Positions 22,760 through 54,250 are shown, counted from the stretch's first letter. The stretch is 64,000 bases of DNA from Undaria pinnatifida (GCA_012845835.1 JABAKD010000004.1:7173765-7237764), one strand, 5' to 3'. Program-made: numbers and translations. The notes: generated by a model from the letters alone, not told the origin.

Positions 22760-23197
22760 CTTAATATGGTTACCCGTAATACCTATAGTCAGAACTCCAT
22801 GTACGTTTTAAAACATTGTTCGGTGTGTTGTGGTATTGCCCTGAGAGCGTCGCCAGCAAAGGCTTAGAATTCACGATGTCGGTTCCGGATATCGCACAAG
22901 AAGGTTTCAAGTGCATTTGGAGGCGTGTGCGCGTATGGGAAAAAGGGGAAGGAAAACTAGGCCTCACCCGCGCATGTGTCATTCAGCTCCTTCCGTGACC
23001 GTGACACAAGGGAACATTGCAAAAAAAACTGTATACCTATGCAAAGACATGGAATCTGCTACAGCGGGGTGCTCTTTTCATTTCTTTCAAACTCAACCGG
23101 GGAGTCTCGAACATATAAGGCGTGCGCCTCCGCCGCTGCATACTTCGTGATACGTTCGTGGGCACCACGTGTTCCAGCTGCCTTGTTTGCAAAACGA
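22760..23197. other. no recognisable feature
   Basis: Mixed composition with short open frames on both strands. Nothing assignable was seen. Confidence 0.35.
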
Positions 23198-23469
23198 GAC
23201 GCGTGCTACGGTAGAGGCATCACTTTTCGTTTGAGAATGTTTCTGAAATGACGGAAGCCCCTAACCCTAATGGTCGGAAAAAAAAAAAATAATGGGCCAT
23301 TTTTTTTCGTGACTCTCGTTGCATACCTAGGCCATGGGATTCTTCATCCGCGATAAAGCAGGTTTTGTTTTTCTCTATAACAGTTTTTGGGTTAAGAAGG
23401 ACACGTCTTAACCTCCGAAAGAGAGGAACCTCAGAAAAAATGCGGAGCAATTCTATCGTAGCAGGCGTC
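23198..23469 (+). mobile_element. R3 element
   Basis: 272 bases from GACGCGTGCTACGGTAGAGG to CTATCGTAGCAGGCGTC, with both inverted ends recognisable and the normal interior order. Confidence 0.85.
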
Positions 23470-24019
23470 ACAATTCGGCATACCTTAATAATCCCAGCAT
23501 GCTGGTACGGAAAAAGTGAAAAACGCGTCCAACCCGGTGAAAAAAAATCACGGCCTAACTATGCGCAGAGAGAAAAAAAAACGCCAACAAGAAATATGAA
23601 GCTCCGGCACTATTGGGTTTTGACATGTCCCCAAATACAGAAAATACCACTGTTGCCAGAAATAATAAAAAAACTATTGCAGAAAACGAGTATGAACTCT
23701 ATAGTCTATATGTATATATATGTTGTGATATTTTTTTCTTCCTTCGGGCACATCTCTTCGTGCTCGCACCTTTGTCCGGAACGTCGGGCGGGGTGGACAC
23801 AATCTGACCGTCGGGCTCACGCTTTGCCGGAGGTTTTGGGCGCAATCCGTGAAGTGTGTCGCGCTTGGCAAGCCTTTTAAACCTTTTTTGGCCTTGGACA
23901 CACTTGAAGGCAAATCCCCGGGTAAACAAATACGTGCCCCAATCACCCAAGCCCCACTATACTTCGTAAAAAAAAAAATGGGCATACAGATCCCACCATA
24001 CCAGGTACATTTACTCGAC
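23470..24019. other. no recognisable gene
   Basis: An open frame at 23,365-23,880 (plus) overlaps the R3 copy and a minus frame, and shows no family motif. Nothing else was recognised. Confidence 0.35.
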
Positions 24020-24145
24020 CTATATCCTTGATGAGGACACACAACCCGTAATACGCGCGATCCGAGTATCACACAAAGCTTGCAAAGATGAGTTTCGACA
24101 AAATATTCGACCTCACAGCAGGAGTGCATCTTAATAGCAATATTA
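24020..24145 (-). repeat. R1 element, partial arm
   Basis: CTATATCCTTGATGAGGACA, CACAACCCGTAATACGCGCG, ATCCGAGTATCACACAAAGC, TTGCAAAGATGAGTTTCGAC, ending in the CAGCAGGAGTGCATCTTAAT tip. Confidence 0.85.
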
Positions 24146-24533
24146 TAAAAAAATGGGCATATAGATCACAGGGTAACAGGTGTACTTCGTCTGTTGTATT
24201 GTTCGTAAAGATTTTTTCTTTGTTGGGCGATGGCCGAGGGGAAAAGAAAACCACAAACGGCGGAGACGGAGCTGGTGTGCATCTCGCTCGGGGGTTATTT
24301 TATTCAGGATCACTACGCAAGACTAAAACATGGAACTAAAACTGATGAAACTAGACCAAAATTATTCAAAAAACGAATGTCGCACAAAGCAAGCCCCAGC
24401 AAAAACCACACAAAAACGAAACAAACAAAAAAAAGAAACGCTCGATCGACCCCAAGAGGCAACCGGCCACGAACGGACGAACCAACCGCGGGATGGTCCT
24501 CTCCCCGACAAAATCACTTACAAAATTATATTT

Positions 24534-33967
<9,434 letters not shown>

Positions 33968-34314
33968 CGCTGCTGTAGTACTTCGTTTATCGAGAGCAGC
34001 CTCACAAACGGAAATGCATGTCTTGGCCGTGGTCTTGCTTGTTAGGTACCAGCATCATATTAAACATAAAGGATGTTTACATATACAAAACAAGACTAAA
34101 TATACCTTATATTTAAGACCAATCTGCTATAAGGGAGAATTTTGGAGTTCCATTGGTTCTAACGGCGGTTTTCTGTCCCATTTATGCCGACGAGACTGTC
34201 AACCCAACCCAACACGCACCCCCGCACAAGCGCACGCCAATCCCAGCAGCCATCAGAGTCAACAAGGGTTTGCCAAGTCTAGGGCGTGGGGAAGTCAACA
34301 GTGCTAGCCCGAGC
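33968..34314. promoter_or_regulatory. putative bidirectional promoter
   Basis: The 347 bases between the start codons of the minus-strand carrier and the plus-strand gankyrin-like gene. CCAAT-type motifs are visible: GACCAAT near 34,117, CATTGGTT (inverted) near 34,152 and GCCAATCCC near 34,230. A/T-rich TATATTTAAGA lies near 34,100. Both mRNA starts must fall in or near this interval. No TATA position can be assigned to either gene with confidence. Confidence 0.55.
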
Positions 34315-45076
<10,762 letters not shown>

Positions 45077-46379
45077 TTTTTTTGGTCGGGGGGGAGGAGG
45101 GGGGAAGAGAAGGGCGCGACCCGACCTTCGATCAAATATATGATAATTGTGGTTTGGCCATTCTTATTGCTTCCTGTCAGCTCTTTTTGAATTGAACACC
45201 TCAGCAATAATGTTTGGGATGGTTGACTTGGGAATAGTGTGTGAACGCCGGAGGATAAAAAGAAAAAGAAAAAGGGTGTGATGATTTTTGCGGTTCGATG
45301 CTATTAATAGTAGCTACAGCGAAAAAAAAGGGTACAGAAAGTGTCGGATCTTGTCACGCTGCGCTCGAGTGTCGTCCATCTCTTTCTGTTGAGAGCTTTG
45401 GACACGCCGCCTACCACCCCAGCAGAGAGGGAGCTGCTTTGTGTGGCCCGGCCGCTGCAATCCACGGACGCATGCTAGTAACACGACGATAAAAGTACGG
45501 TAAAAGTTCGCCATTTTGTTTTCTGAAGCTCCTCGCTTAGCTTAGTCCTATACCATAGACCCTCAGCTACGGTGGGCAGGGGGGAGGCGGGGGACGGGGG
45601 GGGGTTAACTCCTGGATACACAGGAGTGACTCTGTACCTCGCTGGCCGAAAAGCTTTGGGTTTGGTTGGCGCGGCGTAGGCAACCGTTCCTTCCTGCGGT
45701 TTGTTACAGCAAAATTGAAACAACACGACAACACGGCAGATTGGAAGCTGTACTCGCACTGGGGTGATGAAAACGTACCTTTCGGGGGTGAGGAACATAC
45801 CTTTTTGGGAACAGAGCTCCTCAACCGTGAGGAACCTCTTTAGAGGGCCCCGAAATCGCTCCCTGTACTAACTTCAAGTAAATTTGTAAGTGTGAGAAAA
45901 AAAAAGGGGGAAAAAAAGGAGGCGTTTTCTGAGGCTCATATAGCCACTTGAGGAGTTCTATATACTTCGAAATATGCCTTCTATCAATAAGGCAAAAAAC
46001 TTATTCTGAGAAGGCCGAAAGTACCAGCCGGCGAACAATACCATCGGCCCCCCCGGTGGAAGCTATGTCAATCAACCCAGCACCCGCGGGGGCGTCAAAT
46101 TTGGTTTTTAAGACGTGTCTGTGTCGGACGCATAAAACTGGGCCTTCCAAGGAGGGAAAAAAAGTTACACACACACCCCATGTGCATGGCCTACTGCTTT
46201 AGGTATACAACAAAATAAAAACGAGAACAAACATTCTTCGGCGAGAGTATGAACCTCGCTTTATAGTATTTCCCTAAACGAGAATGACATTATTAGTCCG
46301 ACCATTTGGGGTTAAGCAGTGTTTTGCCCCGGTCAAATATTTGCCAAAAAAACAAATATGCTCTTGTGTTCCCCGGAGG
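45077..46379. other. intergenic, mostly unrecognised
   Basis: An R2 fragment at about 45,833-45,890 (CCCTGTACTAACTTCAAGTA) and G-runs at 45,595-45,603. No gene was recognised. Confidence 0.45.
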
Positions 46380-46672
46380 TACGATAAGAGGCGTTGTACG
46401 GTGGTGTAGCCCCCTCAACTTTTCTCTAACGAAATCGCCGGTTTTGAAACCAGCTCCCGGCCGTATCTCCTGGAAGTACGGAGGCCCTTGCCACAGTGTC
46501 ACACCCCGACATCAAAATCCTTCGCTCTAGTATGGTCCCTCGCTAACAAGAACAAGCATGAAAAGCTGGCCGGTTGTTTTTACACATAGCGCATCCGTCC
46601 TCGTGTCGAGCAGCTCCATAAAACGCTCTCGTTGAAGAAAATCGCTGGTTTTTGGGGGTGGAGCTATCGTAT
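46380..46672 (-). mobile_element. R4 element, diverged
   Basis: GGTGTAGCCCCCTCAACTTT, TCTCTAACGAAATCGCCGGT, TTTGAAACCAGCTCCCGGCC, then GAAGAAAATCGCTGGTTTTT and GGAGCTATCGTATAAT. Reverse orientation of the 47.75 kb copy. Confidence 0.6.
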
Positions 46673-46884
46673 AATCCCTCGATAGAGATATTAAGGGGTG
46701 CTATATACCACTTTTGGACGATTTTGTTGGGCAGACCTAGCCATGTGGCCGCCCGGGTCTTGGAAGGTAGCAGTCTTTACGCTCTCTCATTGGCCGATGA
46801 CTGTGTGGTCGTCCGCCGATCGGAACAATGAATAAATTTCGAGACGCGGCGCGGTCGCGTTTCTCGCCCGTGTTGGTCAGGGTC

Positions 46885-46916
46885 ATAGGGTTATAGGGTT
46901 ATAGGGTTATAGGGTT
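46885..46916 (+). repeat. (GGGTTATA)4 short array
   Basis: Four units of AGGGTTAT. It resembles but is not the TTAGGG telomere repeat, and it lies mid-contig. Confidence 0.85.
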
Positions 46917-47285
46917 GCATTTACGCCTATACCTCGATCACGCGCCAGGAAGTAGTGCTTCCTAGAGCTCGCAAACGCGAACAGCCCACCGCCCCGAAAG
47001 CTCCGGGCGACCAGATTTGCTAGGTAAAGCTCTCTTTTTCTTTTCTGGCTTCGACGGCTTCGGCGAGGTTGCTTGACCCAGAATCGTCTGGGAATGGCGT
47101 ATATATTGTTGTTTTGTAGCTCACGGTAGAGGTGTGCGTGCAGCAACGCTTTTCTTCTGCGGCTCCTCGCTTCGTCGGGGAATGACATATATTGTTGTTT
47201 TGTAGGGCGCGGTGTAGAGGTGTGTGCAGCAACGCTTTTTTTCTGCGGCTCCTCTCGCTTTTGGAGAAGGAGCTCAATACCGGAC
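46917..47285. other. short duplicated segment
   Basis: A roughly 75-base segment (ATATTGTTGTTTTGTAG, GGTGTGTGCAGCAACGCTTT, TTCTGCGGCTCCTC) occurs twice in tandem at 47,099-47,255. No gene was recognised. Confidence 0.6.
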
Positions 47286-47592
47286 GCGCGTGCCACGATG
47301 GCAGAAGGTGCACCACTTTTTTTTTTTTCTGACGTTTCTCGCTTTAGGAGATTAAGAAAAAAAAACTTCTGAAAATCCTTCTTACCCCAAAAAATGATTT
47401 GGAGGAAAAAAAAATAGTAATAATAAATCTGCTTTGTTTATCGCGGAGATGAAAAAAATCCCATGGCCTAAAGGTGCAGAACGAGAATCGTGTTGAAAAA
47501 AATGGCCTATTTCCGACGATTTAGGGTTAAAGAAGTCCCGTCATCATCAAGAAACCTTTTCAGACGAAAAGTGCTACCTCTATCGTAGCGTC
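47286..47592 (-). mobile_element. R3 element
   Basis: Left end eroded (GCGTGCCACGATGGCAGAAG). Interior CCCATGGCCTAAAGGTGCAG and GACGATTTAGGGTTAAAGAA. Ends GCTACCTCTATCGTAGCGTC. Confidence 0.7.
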
Positions 47593-47602
47593 ACCGCCTT
47601 GT

Positions 47603-47750
47603 AACGCCTTTACCACTGGAAACCCTTTTGGGGGACAAATTTACTTGAATTTGGGAGGGATTTGGAGGCTTCAAAGGGGTCAACGCCTTCACTACTGGAA
47701 ACCCGTTTTGGGGGAGAATTATTTGGAATTAGTTTAGGGAGGACTGATTC
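47603..47750 (-). mobile_element. two R2 copies in tandem
   Basis: TAACGCCTTTACCACTGGAA ... AAAGGGGTCAACGCCTTCAC ... CTGGAAACCCGTTTTGGGGG. The copies share one junction, as in the array at 50 kb, and an R4 copy begins at the second copy's end. Confidence 0.75.
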
Positions 47751-47993
47751 TACGATAGCCCCAGCGATTTTCTTTCTTTTTTTCTTTAGCGTACGTTTCA
47801 TGGCTGCTGCTTTCCACAAGGAAGAGAAAACTATTGAAAAATAAGTATCCATGCATTTTCTTGTGTGCAAAAAGGACTGTCAATCGATGGCGTCGGGGTG
47901 TCGAGGGACACCGTGTTTCAGGAGATACGACCGGGGACCTGGTTTTGAAACCGACGGCTTCGTTTTAAAGAAAAGTTGGGGGGGCTACCGTAG
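47750..47993 (+). mobile_element. R4 element, reference copy
   Basis: 244 bases from CTACGATAGCCCCAGC to GGGGGGGCTACCGTAG, with interior TTTCATGGCTGCTGCTTTCC, GATGGCGTCGGGGTGTCGAG, GGTTTTGAAACCGACGGCTT. The inverted ends are CTACGRTAGCC. Confidence 0.8.
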
Positions 47994-48714
47994 TAAGACT
48001 CGGAGGGGTTTCGGAGCTCTGAAGGGGTTAAGGTCGCGAAGGGAGGTCACCCGCGTGATTAACCCGAAGTCACTGCAAAATATGGTCCTAAAAGTGACCC
48101 CCTCTGCGTGGCCCGAAGCCCGTCGAACGCGCAGCTCTTGGAAGGGTGCAGTTCACCCTTCATGCGACCCGCCGAGCATCTCACGGCGCTTCGCGCTTGG
48201 TGCAAGCAATGTCTGCCTGGTGGGTGAAAACCCGACGACGTGCTCCGTCCCGGTATAATAGGGGTGCGAGGGTCTATGGTCATGCTAATACACGGCCACC
48301 CACAAACTGAGTACACACCCGTCCCCCTAGCGTACCCTAGCCTTGGTCAAAATCTCTAGAAAAAATGGTGGGAAAACCCCCCCGACCAAACGAAGCAGTC
48401 CCGTCGGGGTCAAGGTACCGGGCCCGATCCCGTGATATTGGAAAGCCTGCTGACTCGGTCCAACCCGCGTGAGATTTCGACCACCTCCCTCTTCGCCCGA
48501 CCCGGCTCTGAGCAACTCCCGCGAGCGTTTTGTTTTAAACCTCCTGGTCAAGCCAACCCCCGGCTCGACCTTCGAGTGTTTTTTTTTTGGTTGAAGCCTG
48601 CTGACCCAACCCGTGGACCGGGCCATGACCAAGTGAAAATCCCTGGGTCAAAAACAAATGTGAAGAGAAAAAGTGCTGGCACGCAGGTACGATAGTATGG
48701 AGGCATTCCACAGC
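47994..48714. repeat. R2 scrap, R7 and GGGTC/GACCC-type sequence
   Basis: R2 end at 47,995-48,035 (CTCTGAAGGGGTTAAGG). R7 at 48,195-48,320 (GTGCAAGCAATGTCTGCCTG, GGTGCGAGGGTCTATGGTCA). Diverged GACCC units at 48,430-48,650. Confidence 0.65.
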
Positions 48715-49240
48715 CGTCAGGATTTGTCTCCCTGAAAAACGGGTTTTATAATTTCCGTGCCCAGATTGATCAACTTCACCCTGTTGACCCTGATAGCTAC
48801 GCTGTAGTTGTAAGGGGAGTCGCGCCTCGACCTATATATCTATATATATTATTTTTTTTTATGAGGACAAGCACCCTGTAAGCAATACCGGGTACGCGCG
48901 AGAGACAGATTCTACGATAGCCCCCCCCCCAAAACAGCGGTTTTCTTTAACGAACGTTTCATGGCTGCTCGACACAAGGAAGGATAACTACACTATTGAA
49001 AAAACCGTATCCAAATCTATTTTTCTTGTGTGCAAAAGGGTGTAACGATCGATGACGTCGGGGAGGGTGTCGAGAGACACCGTATTTCAGGAGAGCGCTG
49101 GTTTTGAAACCGTCGATTTCGTTAAAGAAAAGTTGGGGGGGGGGCTACTACCGTGGAACAACTCGATCGGAGTATCACACACAGCTTGCAAAAACGTGAG
49201 CTTCGAGACGAAATCTTCGATCGATCTCACGGCTGAAAGA
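48715..49240 (-). mobile_element. R1 arm interrupted by R4
   Basis: R1 left part 48,715-48,905 (CCACAGCCGTCAGGATTTGT, CACCCTGTTGACCCTGATAG, GTAAGCAATACCGGGTACGC). R4 at 48,912-49,155. R1 resumes at 49,165 (CTCGATCGGAGTATCACACA, CAGCTTGCAAAAACGTGAGC). The break is between the ACGCGCG and CGATCGGAGT motifs that are adjacent in other R1 copies. Confidence 0.82.
48912..49155 (+). mobile_element. R4 element nested in R1
   Basis: CTACGATAGCCCCCCCCCCA start, TTTCATGGCTGCTCGACACA and GATGACGTCGGGGAGGGTGT inside, GGGGGGGCTACTACCGTGG end. Confidence 0.82.
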
Positions 49241-49705
49241 TTCCGGGTAACGTCGCTATGGGGAGAAGATATGACTGATTTTTTTTTATTATCTGGCTCT
49301 TTTTTTTGGTCATGCGGTCCAACAGGTCAATTTGTCGATTTTTCATCGAGCCGTGATCAACACCACCCACCAAACACGGTTGACCTTCGATCTCGAGATA
49401 GAGAGAACCCATGGTGACTCCTCTTTGTTCCGGACAAGGCCACATTGAGTGTAGGTGACAGCGCTGTAAGAGATTATCTCGATTCATGCCCTAGGGCGTG
49501 AGAGGTTGCTTGTGCTGTCCTGTGGTCTTTCGTCACATCCTCTCAAAATTCTGTTTTTCGCCCGTTGGGAGACGATAGAGAGTTTTGTCTCAGTTTTCTA
49601 CACACCAGCGCCGCTAGATGTGTTTTCAACAGAAGCCTGATCGGCGCCCGCCACAAACCACCGGCCGTAGAGTGAGCGCTGTACACCAAGGGGGGGTCGG
49701 AGCCC

Positions 49706-49963
49706 CTAACGAGCTCGCCACGTTTGTTCAGAATTCACGACACTGTCGTTGATTTTGTCCAACGAAAGTGTGTGGAGAACACGAGATTGGGTCGCGTCTA
49801 ATCCAAGATGTGCTTGAGAAATTCTTAGGCCGATGTTGGCCAAGATCGCCGCGAGAAATCGTGTTTTAGCGGAATTCTGGAAAGTTTCAAAAACAAAATC
49901 TACCAAATTGGGTCCATAGGCGACCGTCGGGCAAAGTTTGGCTGGGATCTTCGGGAGTTTCAA
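49706..49963 (-). CDS. unassigned open frame, 85 aa
   Basis: Ordinary composition, coding-like: VDFVFETFQNSAKTRFLAAI then LANIGLRISQAHLGLDATQS. The alternation of hydrophobic residues and the QAH segment faintly recall an ACT-type fold, but I would not assign it. The adjacent frame 49,887-50,081 (minus) is also non-repetitive. Confidence 0.25.
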   Translation of the reverse strand: MKLPKIPAKLCPTVAYGPNLVDFVFETFQNSAKTRFLAAILANIGLRISQAHLGLDATQSRVLHTLSLDKINDSVVNSEQTWRAR

Positions 49964-50057
49964 ACTTTTGGCCTTCCAATATTGTCACCGGTCTGAGAAC
50001 ACCTACCTCATGTGGAGCTTTCCATCTCGAGTAGTGCTCACCATATATTTTTTGTGC

Positions 50058-50540
50058 GTTAACCCCCTTTGGAGTCCCCAAGCCCCTCCTTATACTAACT
50101 TCAAGGAAATTTGTCCCCCCAAAAGGGTTTCCAGTAGTGAAGGCTGTAGAGCGCCCAAATCCCTTCCTACACTAATTTCAAGAAAATTTGTCCCTAAAAA
50201 AGGGTTTCCAGTAGCGAAGGCTGTAGAGCCCCCAAATCCCTCCCTATACTAATTCCAAGTAAAGCTGTCCCCCAAAAGGGTTCCAGTAGTGAAGGCCTTG
50301 ACCCCTTGAGAGCCCCCAAATCCCTCCCTATACTAACTTGAAGTAAATTTGTCCCCAAAAAGGGTTTCCACTAGTGACGGCTGTAGAGCCCCCAATTCCC
50401 TCCCTATACTAACTTCAAGTAAATTTGTCCCCGAAAGGGGTTTCCAGTAGTGAAGGCTGTAGAGCCCCGAGATCCCTCCCTACACTAGTTCCAAGTAATT
50501 TTCTCCCCCAAAACGGGTTTCCAATTGTAAAGGCGTTAGG
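50058..50540 (+). repeat. tandem array of six R2 copies
   Basis: Six head-to-tail copies of 75-85 bases (AGCCCCCAAATCCCTCCCTA, TACTAACTTCAAGTAAATTT, GTCCCCAAAAAGGGTTTCCA, GTAGTGAAGGCTGTAGAG). The internal junctions have lost TTAA. The outer ends keep GCGTTAACCCCCTTTGGAGT at the left and GTAAAGGCGTTAGG at the right. Confidence 0.88.
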
Positions 50541-51339
50541 CTTTCGTGATGCTTAAATTGCGAGATATGAACCCGGAATGGAACGACGGTAAAAAAAGCT
50601 ACGCTGCGCGCTCCACAAAAAATCGCCTGAAGGCATTTTTTCGGTGGGGTGTACAGCAGGGTCACCCTCGTGCGAGTGGCTCAAACTCGGTGCTGAAGAT
50701 GGGGGACAGTACCCGGCGCGTGCTACACGATAGAGAGAGAGGTGCGGTTCCAACCACTTCTTTTCCTGCGAGGTGTTTTTTCCTCTCGATTTGGGAGCTT
50801 AAAGACTCCTCTAAAAGGCAAACATCAAACCAATTTTCGACGGGGTAAAAAAACAAGATGAAAAACAAAAACTGAGCCATCCCACGGCAGGCGTGCATCA
50901 TCATCAGATCAGTCCCTGTGGTCCTCACATGAGGTAGGAACTCAATATCTCACCCGGAAAATGACTTCGAAGGCATTCGTTCGCACAACCCCACCAAGCT
51001 TCTATGCCTTACTTCGTCCTGAAAAAAAAATGTACTCGTGAAATTACTTCGTTGACCGGCAGTTCCTCACATACATGAGGAACTCAATCGCCCAGGGACA
51101 TTTTGGCGCAATCATACCACTGCATCCCCTACCGTGGCATGACTCACTCTTGTATTAAGGTACGTTCACTTGAAACGAAAATTCTGAGGATGGAAAAAAT
51201 AATGGAAAAAAAAATGGCCTAATTAATCCACCGACGATTTCGGGTTAAGGAGCCCCGCGCCATTCAGAAATCGTTTCTCCATAAGAAAAATGAAAAAAAA
51301 AAAAGTGCTACCCCTCTCTATCGTAGCATGCGTCACCCC
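50541..51339. mobile_element. R3 fragments and unrecognised sequence
   Basis: R3 left-end-like GGCGCGTGCTACACGATAGA at 50,717 with GATTTGGGAGCTTAAAGACT. R3 right end at 51,190-51,333 (GACGATTTCGGGTTAAGGAG, CTCTATCGTAGCATGCGTC). Between them nothing assignable. Confidence 0.6.
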
Positions 51340-51556
51340 CCCCCCCTTGCCGTGGCCTTGATGTCTTCACGGGCCATGAACCGGCCCGCGGGCTTCGGGT
51401 CAGGATATAGAGCGATTACTTGTATAAAAAAAAAGAATCTCGCGGGGTCGAGCCCCGGGTCGGGTCGGGTCAAAGGAGAGCGCGGTGTGTTTGAAATCTC
51501 ACGGGGGTCGAGTTGGCAGGTGTTTTGGGTTCTTGCAATATGTCACGGGAGGGATT

Positions 51557-51853
51557 CTACGATAGCCTCCCCTCTTCCCCCCCAAAAAAAAACCCAGAAA
51601 AAACAGCGATGTTTTCGTCAACGTTTCTCGATCGTTTCGTAATGGCTGCTCGGCGCGAGGGAGAAAGCCATGAAGAAACAGTTACCTTGTCACGAGTACA
51701 TGATTCTTGTTTGCAAATGAAGGACTATCGAACGATGACGTCGGGGTGGCAAGGGGCACCGTATTTCAGGATATACGGCCGCGAGCTGGCTTCGAAACCC
51801 TCGATTTCGTTGAAAAAAATCTGTGGGGCGGGGACGGGGGTCATCTCACGGTA
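51557..51853 (+). mobile_element. R4 element
   Basis: CTACGATAGCCTCCCCTCTT start, CGTAATGGCTGCTCGGCGCG, GATGACGTCGGGGTGGCAAG, GCTTCGAAACCCTCGATTTC. The right end is eroded. A further R4 right end (GGGGGGCTACCGTAGAACG) stands alone at 52,646-52,664. Confidence 0.72.
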
Positions 51854-52044
51854 AGGGTTGCATTTTTTGGGGGCCAAATAACGCCTCTGACCGATGGAGA
51901 TCCTCCAGCATGAAAACTATCGGTGACGAGCCGATAATAATTTTCATTCTATTCCATTTGTTTTTGGACTGGTTACGGTGTACAGCATAGAAATAATCTT
52001 GGTCGGTTTGCGCGAACGAATGCTGTCTTCGAAAGTCATGGTTC

Positions 52045-52392
52045 GGGTGATAATGGTGATGGTGATGATGGTGATGATGGTGATGATGATGATGATGGTG
52101 ATGATGGTGATGATGATGATGATGCTGATGATGGTGATGGTGGTGATGATGGTGATGATGATGATGATGGTGATGATGATGGTGATGATGATGGTGATGC
52201 TGATGATGATGGTGATGATGATGATGCTGATGCTGATGATGATGGTGATAGTGATGGTGATGATGATGATGGTGATGATGATGGTGATGATGATGGTGAT
52301 GATGATGATGCTGATGCTGATGATGATGATGGTGATGAGGATGACGGTGTTGGTGATGACGAAGATGATGATGATGGTGATGATGGTGATGG

Positions 52393-52430
<38 letters not shown>

Positions 52431-52575
52431 GTGATGATGATGGTGATGGTGATGACGACGATGACGATGATGATGATGATGACGACGATGATGATGATGA
52501 CGACGATGACGATGGTGATGATGATGATGATGATGACGACGACGACGACGATGGTGACGATGATGACGATGGTGA
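52045..52575 (+). repeat. GATGATGGT-type satellite
   Basis: GATGAT, GGTGAT and GACGAC triplets for about 530 bases. The poly-Met/Val frame across it is an artefact. Confidence 0.95.
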
Positions 52576-52769
52576 TATTGAGCTCCTCAACTCAAGAGCT
52601 CAGAAACTTCTTAGAATCTTCCGCACACCTAGCGTGGGAGGGCCGGGGGGCTACCGTAGAACGTCTCACGGGTCGTATCACCCTTATCCCGATCCGACCG
52701 ACCCGGGTTTCTGTGATAAAAGCGATCCAACCCGTGAAGAGGTCCTGATTTTTTTTCCCCTTACTCAGA

Positions 52770-52858
52770 GCCCTAAAACCCCTCCCTATGCTAACCTCAA
52801 GTAAAATTGTCCTCCAAAAGGGTTTCCAGTTGTGGAGGCGTTAACTCCTAACTTTTTT
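52770..52858 (+). mobile_element. R2 element, one end eroded
   Basis: AGAGCCCTAAAACCCCTCCC to GTTTCCAGTTGTGGAGGCGT + TAA. Confidence 0.75.
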
Positions 52859-53303
52859 TCCTAATCTATTTTCAAGTGTTTTGTCCCCATGTCGGGACCG
52901 TGGCGTTGAAAGGGCTCATTCCTAAGGGAGCTATACTTGTACGATGACTCTGTACCCCAGCTATAGAAAAAAAGGAGATAAACAACTGACAGCCGTCAAA
53001 TTACAGACAGGTCCACATATTTTTTTTGCTGACACATTTTTGCTTTCCCTGCTCTCCAGTTTTGCCGGGGTGTTTTTCTTGCTCGGAGAAAAGAGGCATT
53101 GGTTTCTTAAATAGCCGAATCTTGCGATTGATTTCTTCAAAAAACCTTTTGGGACTTATATCATATCTTGATTGTAGTTCACAGACCAAAAAGCGACAGG
53201 AGAGATCTAAATCAAAAGCGTCTAGGAAGCGCTTGATGGGGGCAATCCGAGCGTCGTCATATGCTTCTCACGCTTTGCCTCACAGCTCTAGCTTCCTGCG
53301 TTG

Positions 53304-53304
<1 letters not shown>

Positions 53305-53336
<32 letters not shown>

Positions 53337-53475
53337 CCTCCGCTGGATGGGGAAAAATAAAGCTTTAGCTCACCACACTTCCACGTATTTTCATACGCGT
53401 CGTGTGTCGATTTAAATCAGTTGCTTTCGCAGCCCAACGCTAGTTGGCGCACCCTTCGGGTCCCATTGTAGGTCC
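53305..53475 (-). mobile_element. R9 poly(A)-tailed retroposon copy
   Basis: A run of about 28 T (poly(A) on the minus strand), then ATCCTCCGCTGGATGGGGAA to GGCGCACCCTTCGGGTCCCA. Near-identical to the 7.1 kb copy in the opposite orientation. Confidence 0.75.
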
Positions 53476-54170
53476 TTCCTGCGTTGCAGCTCGAACACAT
53501 CTTCTACACCCAGCAGCAGCACGGATTGGTTCATGTGGCCGATGCTTTAAAATCGCCAGCTTTTTCGTCAACTTTTTCTTCTCAAGTGCCCAAGGGGCTG
53601 GCCGAAATTGTTTGGTTTTGTTACGTAGGGGCGAAACGGATTTTATTTCTCTTACCCGAGGCGGACTGCTTTCTTAGCCCAAAGAGATCGATTGCTTAGC
53701 CGAATAGGATCGAATTTCGTAGTCGGAGAGGGTTCTTACTTTTCTTTTTTTTCCAAGCTGTCTTGTGCTGGGTAAACATGGAAAAAAAAATTCAAAACCC
53801 TTTTCGAACAGAAAGAAAAAAAGGCGAAACAAACAATAGTTTAGCCGTTTTACCACTGCCTGAAGTACCCCACACCACTTCGAAGTGGTTTGGTCTTCAC
53901 AATGTGGGTGAAGGAAGCCCAATTGATGTAGGCAATCTGGCAGGCAGTCATACCGGTTCGAGCCAAATGTCGACGCAACCAAACCGACGACGAACGCTTA
54001 GCATGCCCCCCCCCGCTTTCGTCTCTCTTTTGTTGTTTGTCGTTTGTATATTAATCTTTCTCTCTTTGATTGGCTGGAGTCGATCGACCAATAGCCTTTT
54101 TCAACTTTTGTTTTGCGACGGAGAGCAAAAGTCACGCGCACATGCACCACTACTATTATTACCATATAAT
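53476..54170. other. unassigned, some coding-like frames
   Basis: A plus frame (53,484-53,699: LEHIFYTQQQHGLVHVADAL) and a minus frame (53,674-53,982) are non-repetitive but match no family I know. They could be relics of an element that R9 is the tail of. Confidence 0.25.
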
Positions 54171-54250
54171 ATCACACCGTACCGTATAATATTGTATCAT
54201 ACCATACCATACCCTATCATACCAGACCATACCATATCATACCGTATCAG
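54171..54250 (+). repeat. (ACCAT)n-type satellite
   Basis: ACCAT/ACCGT units, about 15 copies with changes, followed by AC-rich sequence and C-runs to 54,550. Confidence 0.85.

Noticed and set aside
46885-46916. Telomere-like repeat
   Set aside because: The unit is eight bases (GGGTTATA), only four copies, and flanked by ordinary sequence. Not a chromosome end.
52045-52748. Met/Val-rich 256-codon frame and Ser-rich 184-codon frame
   Set aside because: Both come from the GATGATGGT satellite.
53835-53890. P-loop-like GTSGSGKTA on the minus strand
   Set aside because: It lies in a short frame with stops on both sides and no Walker B or fold context.
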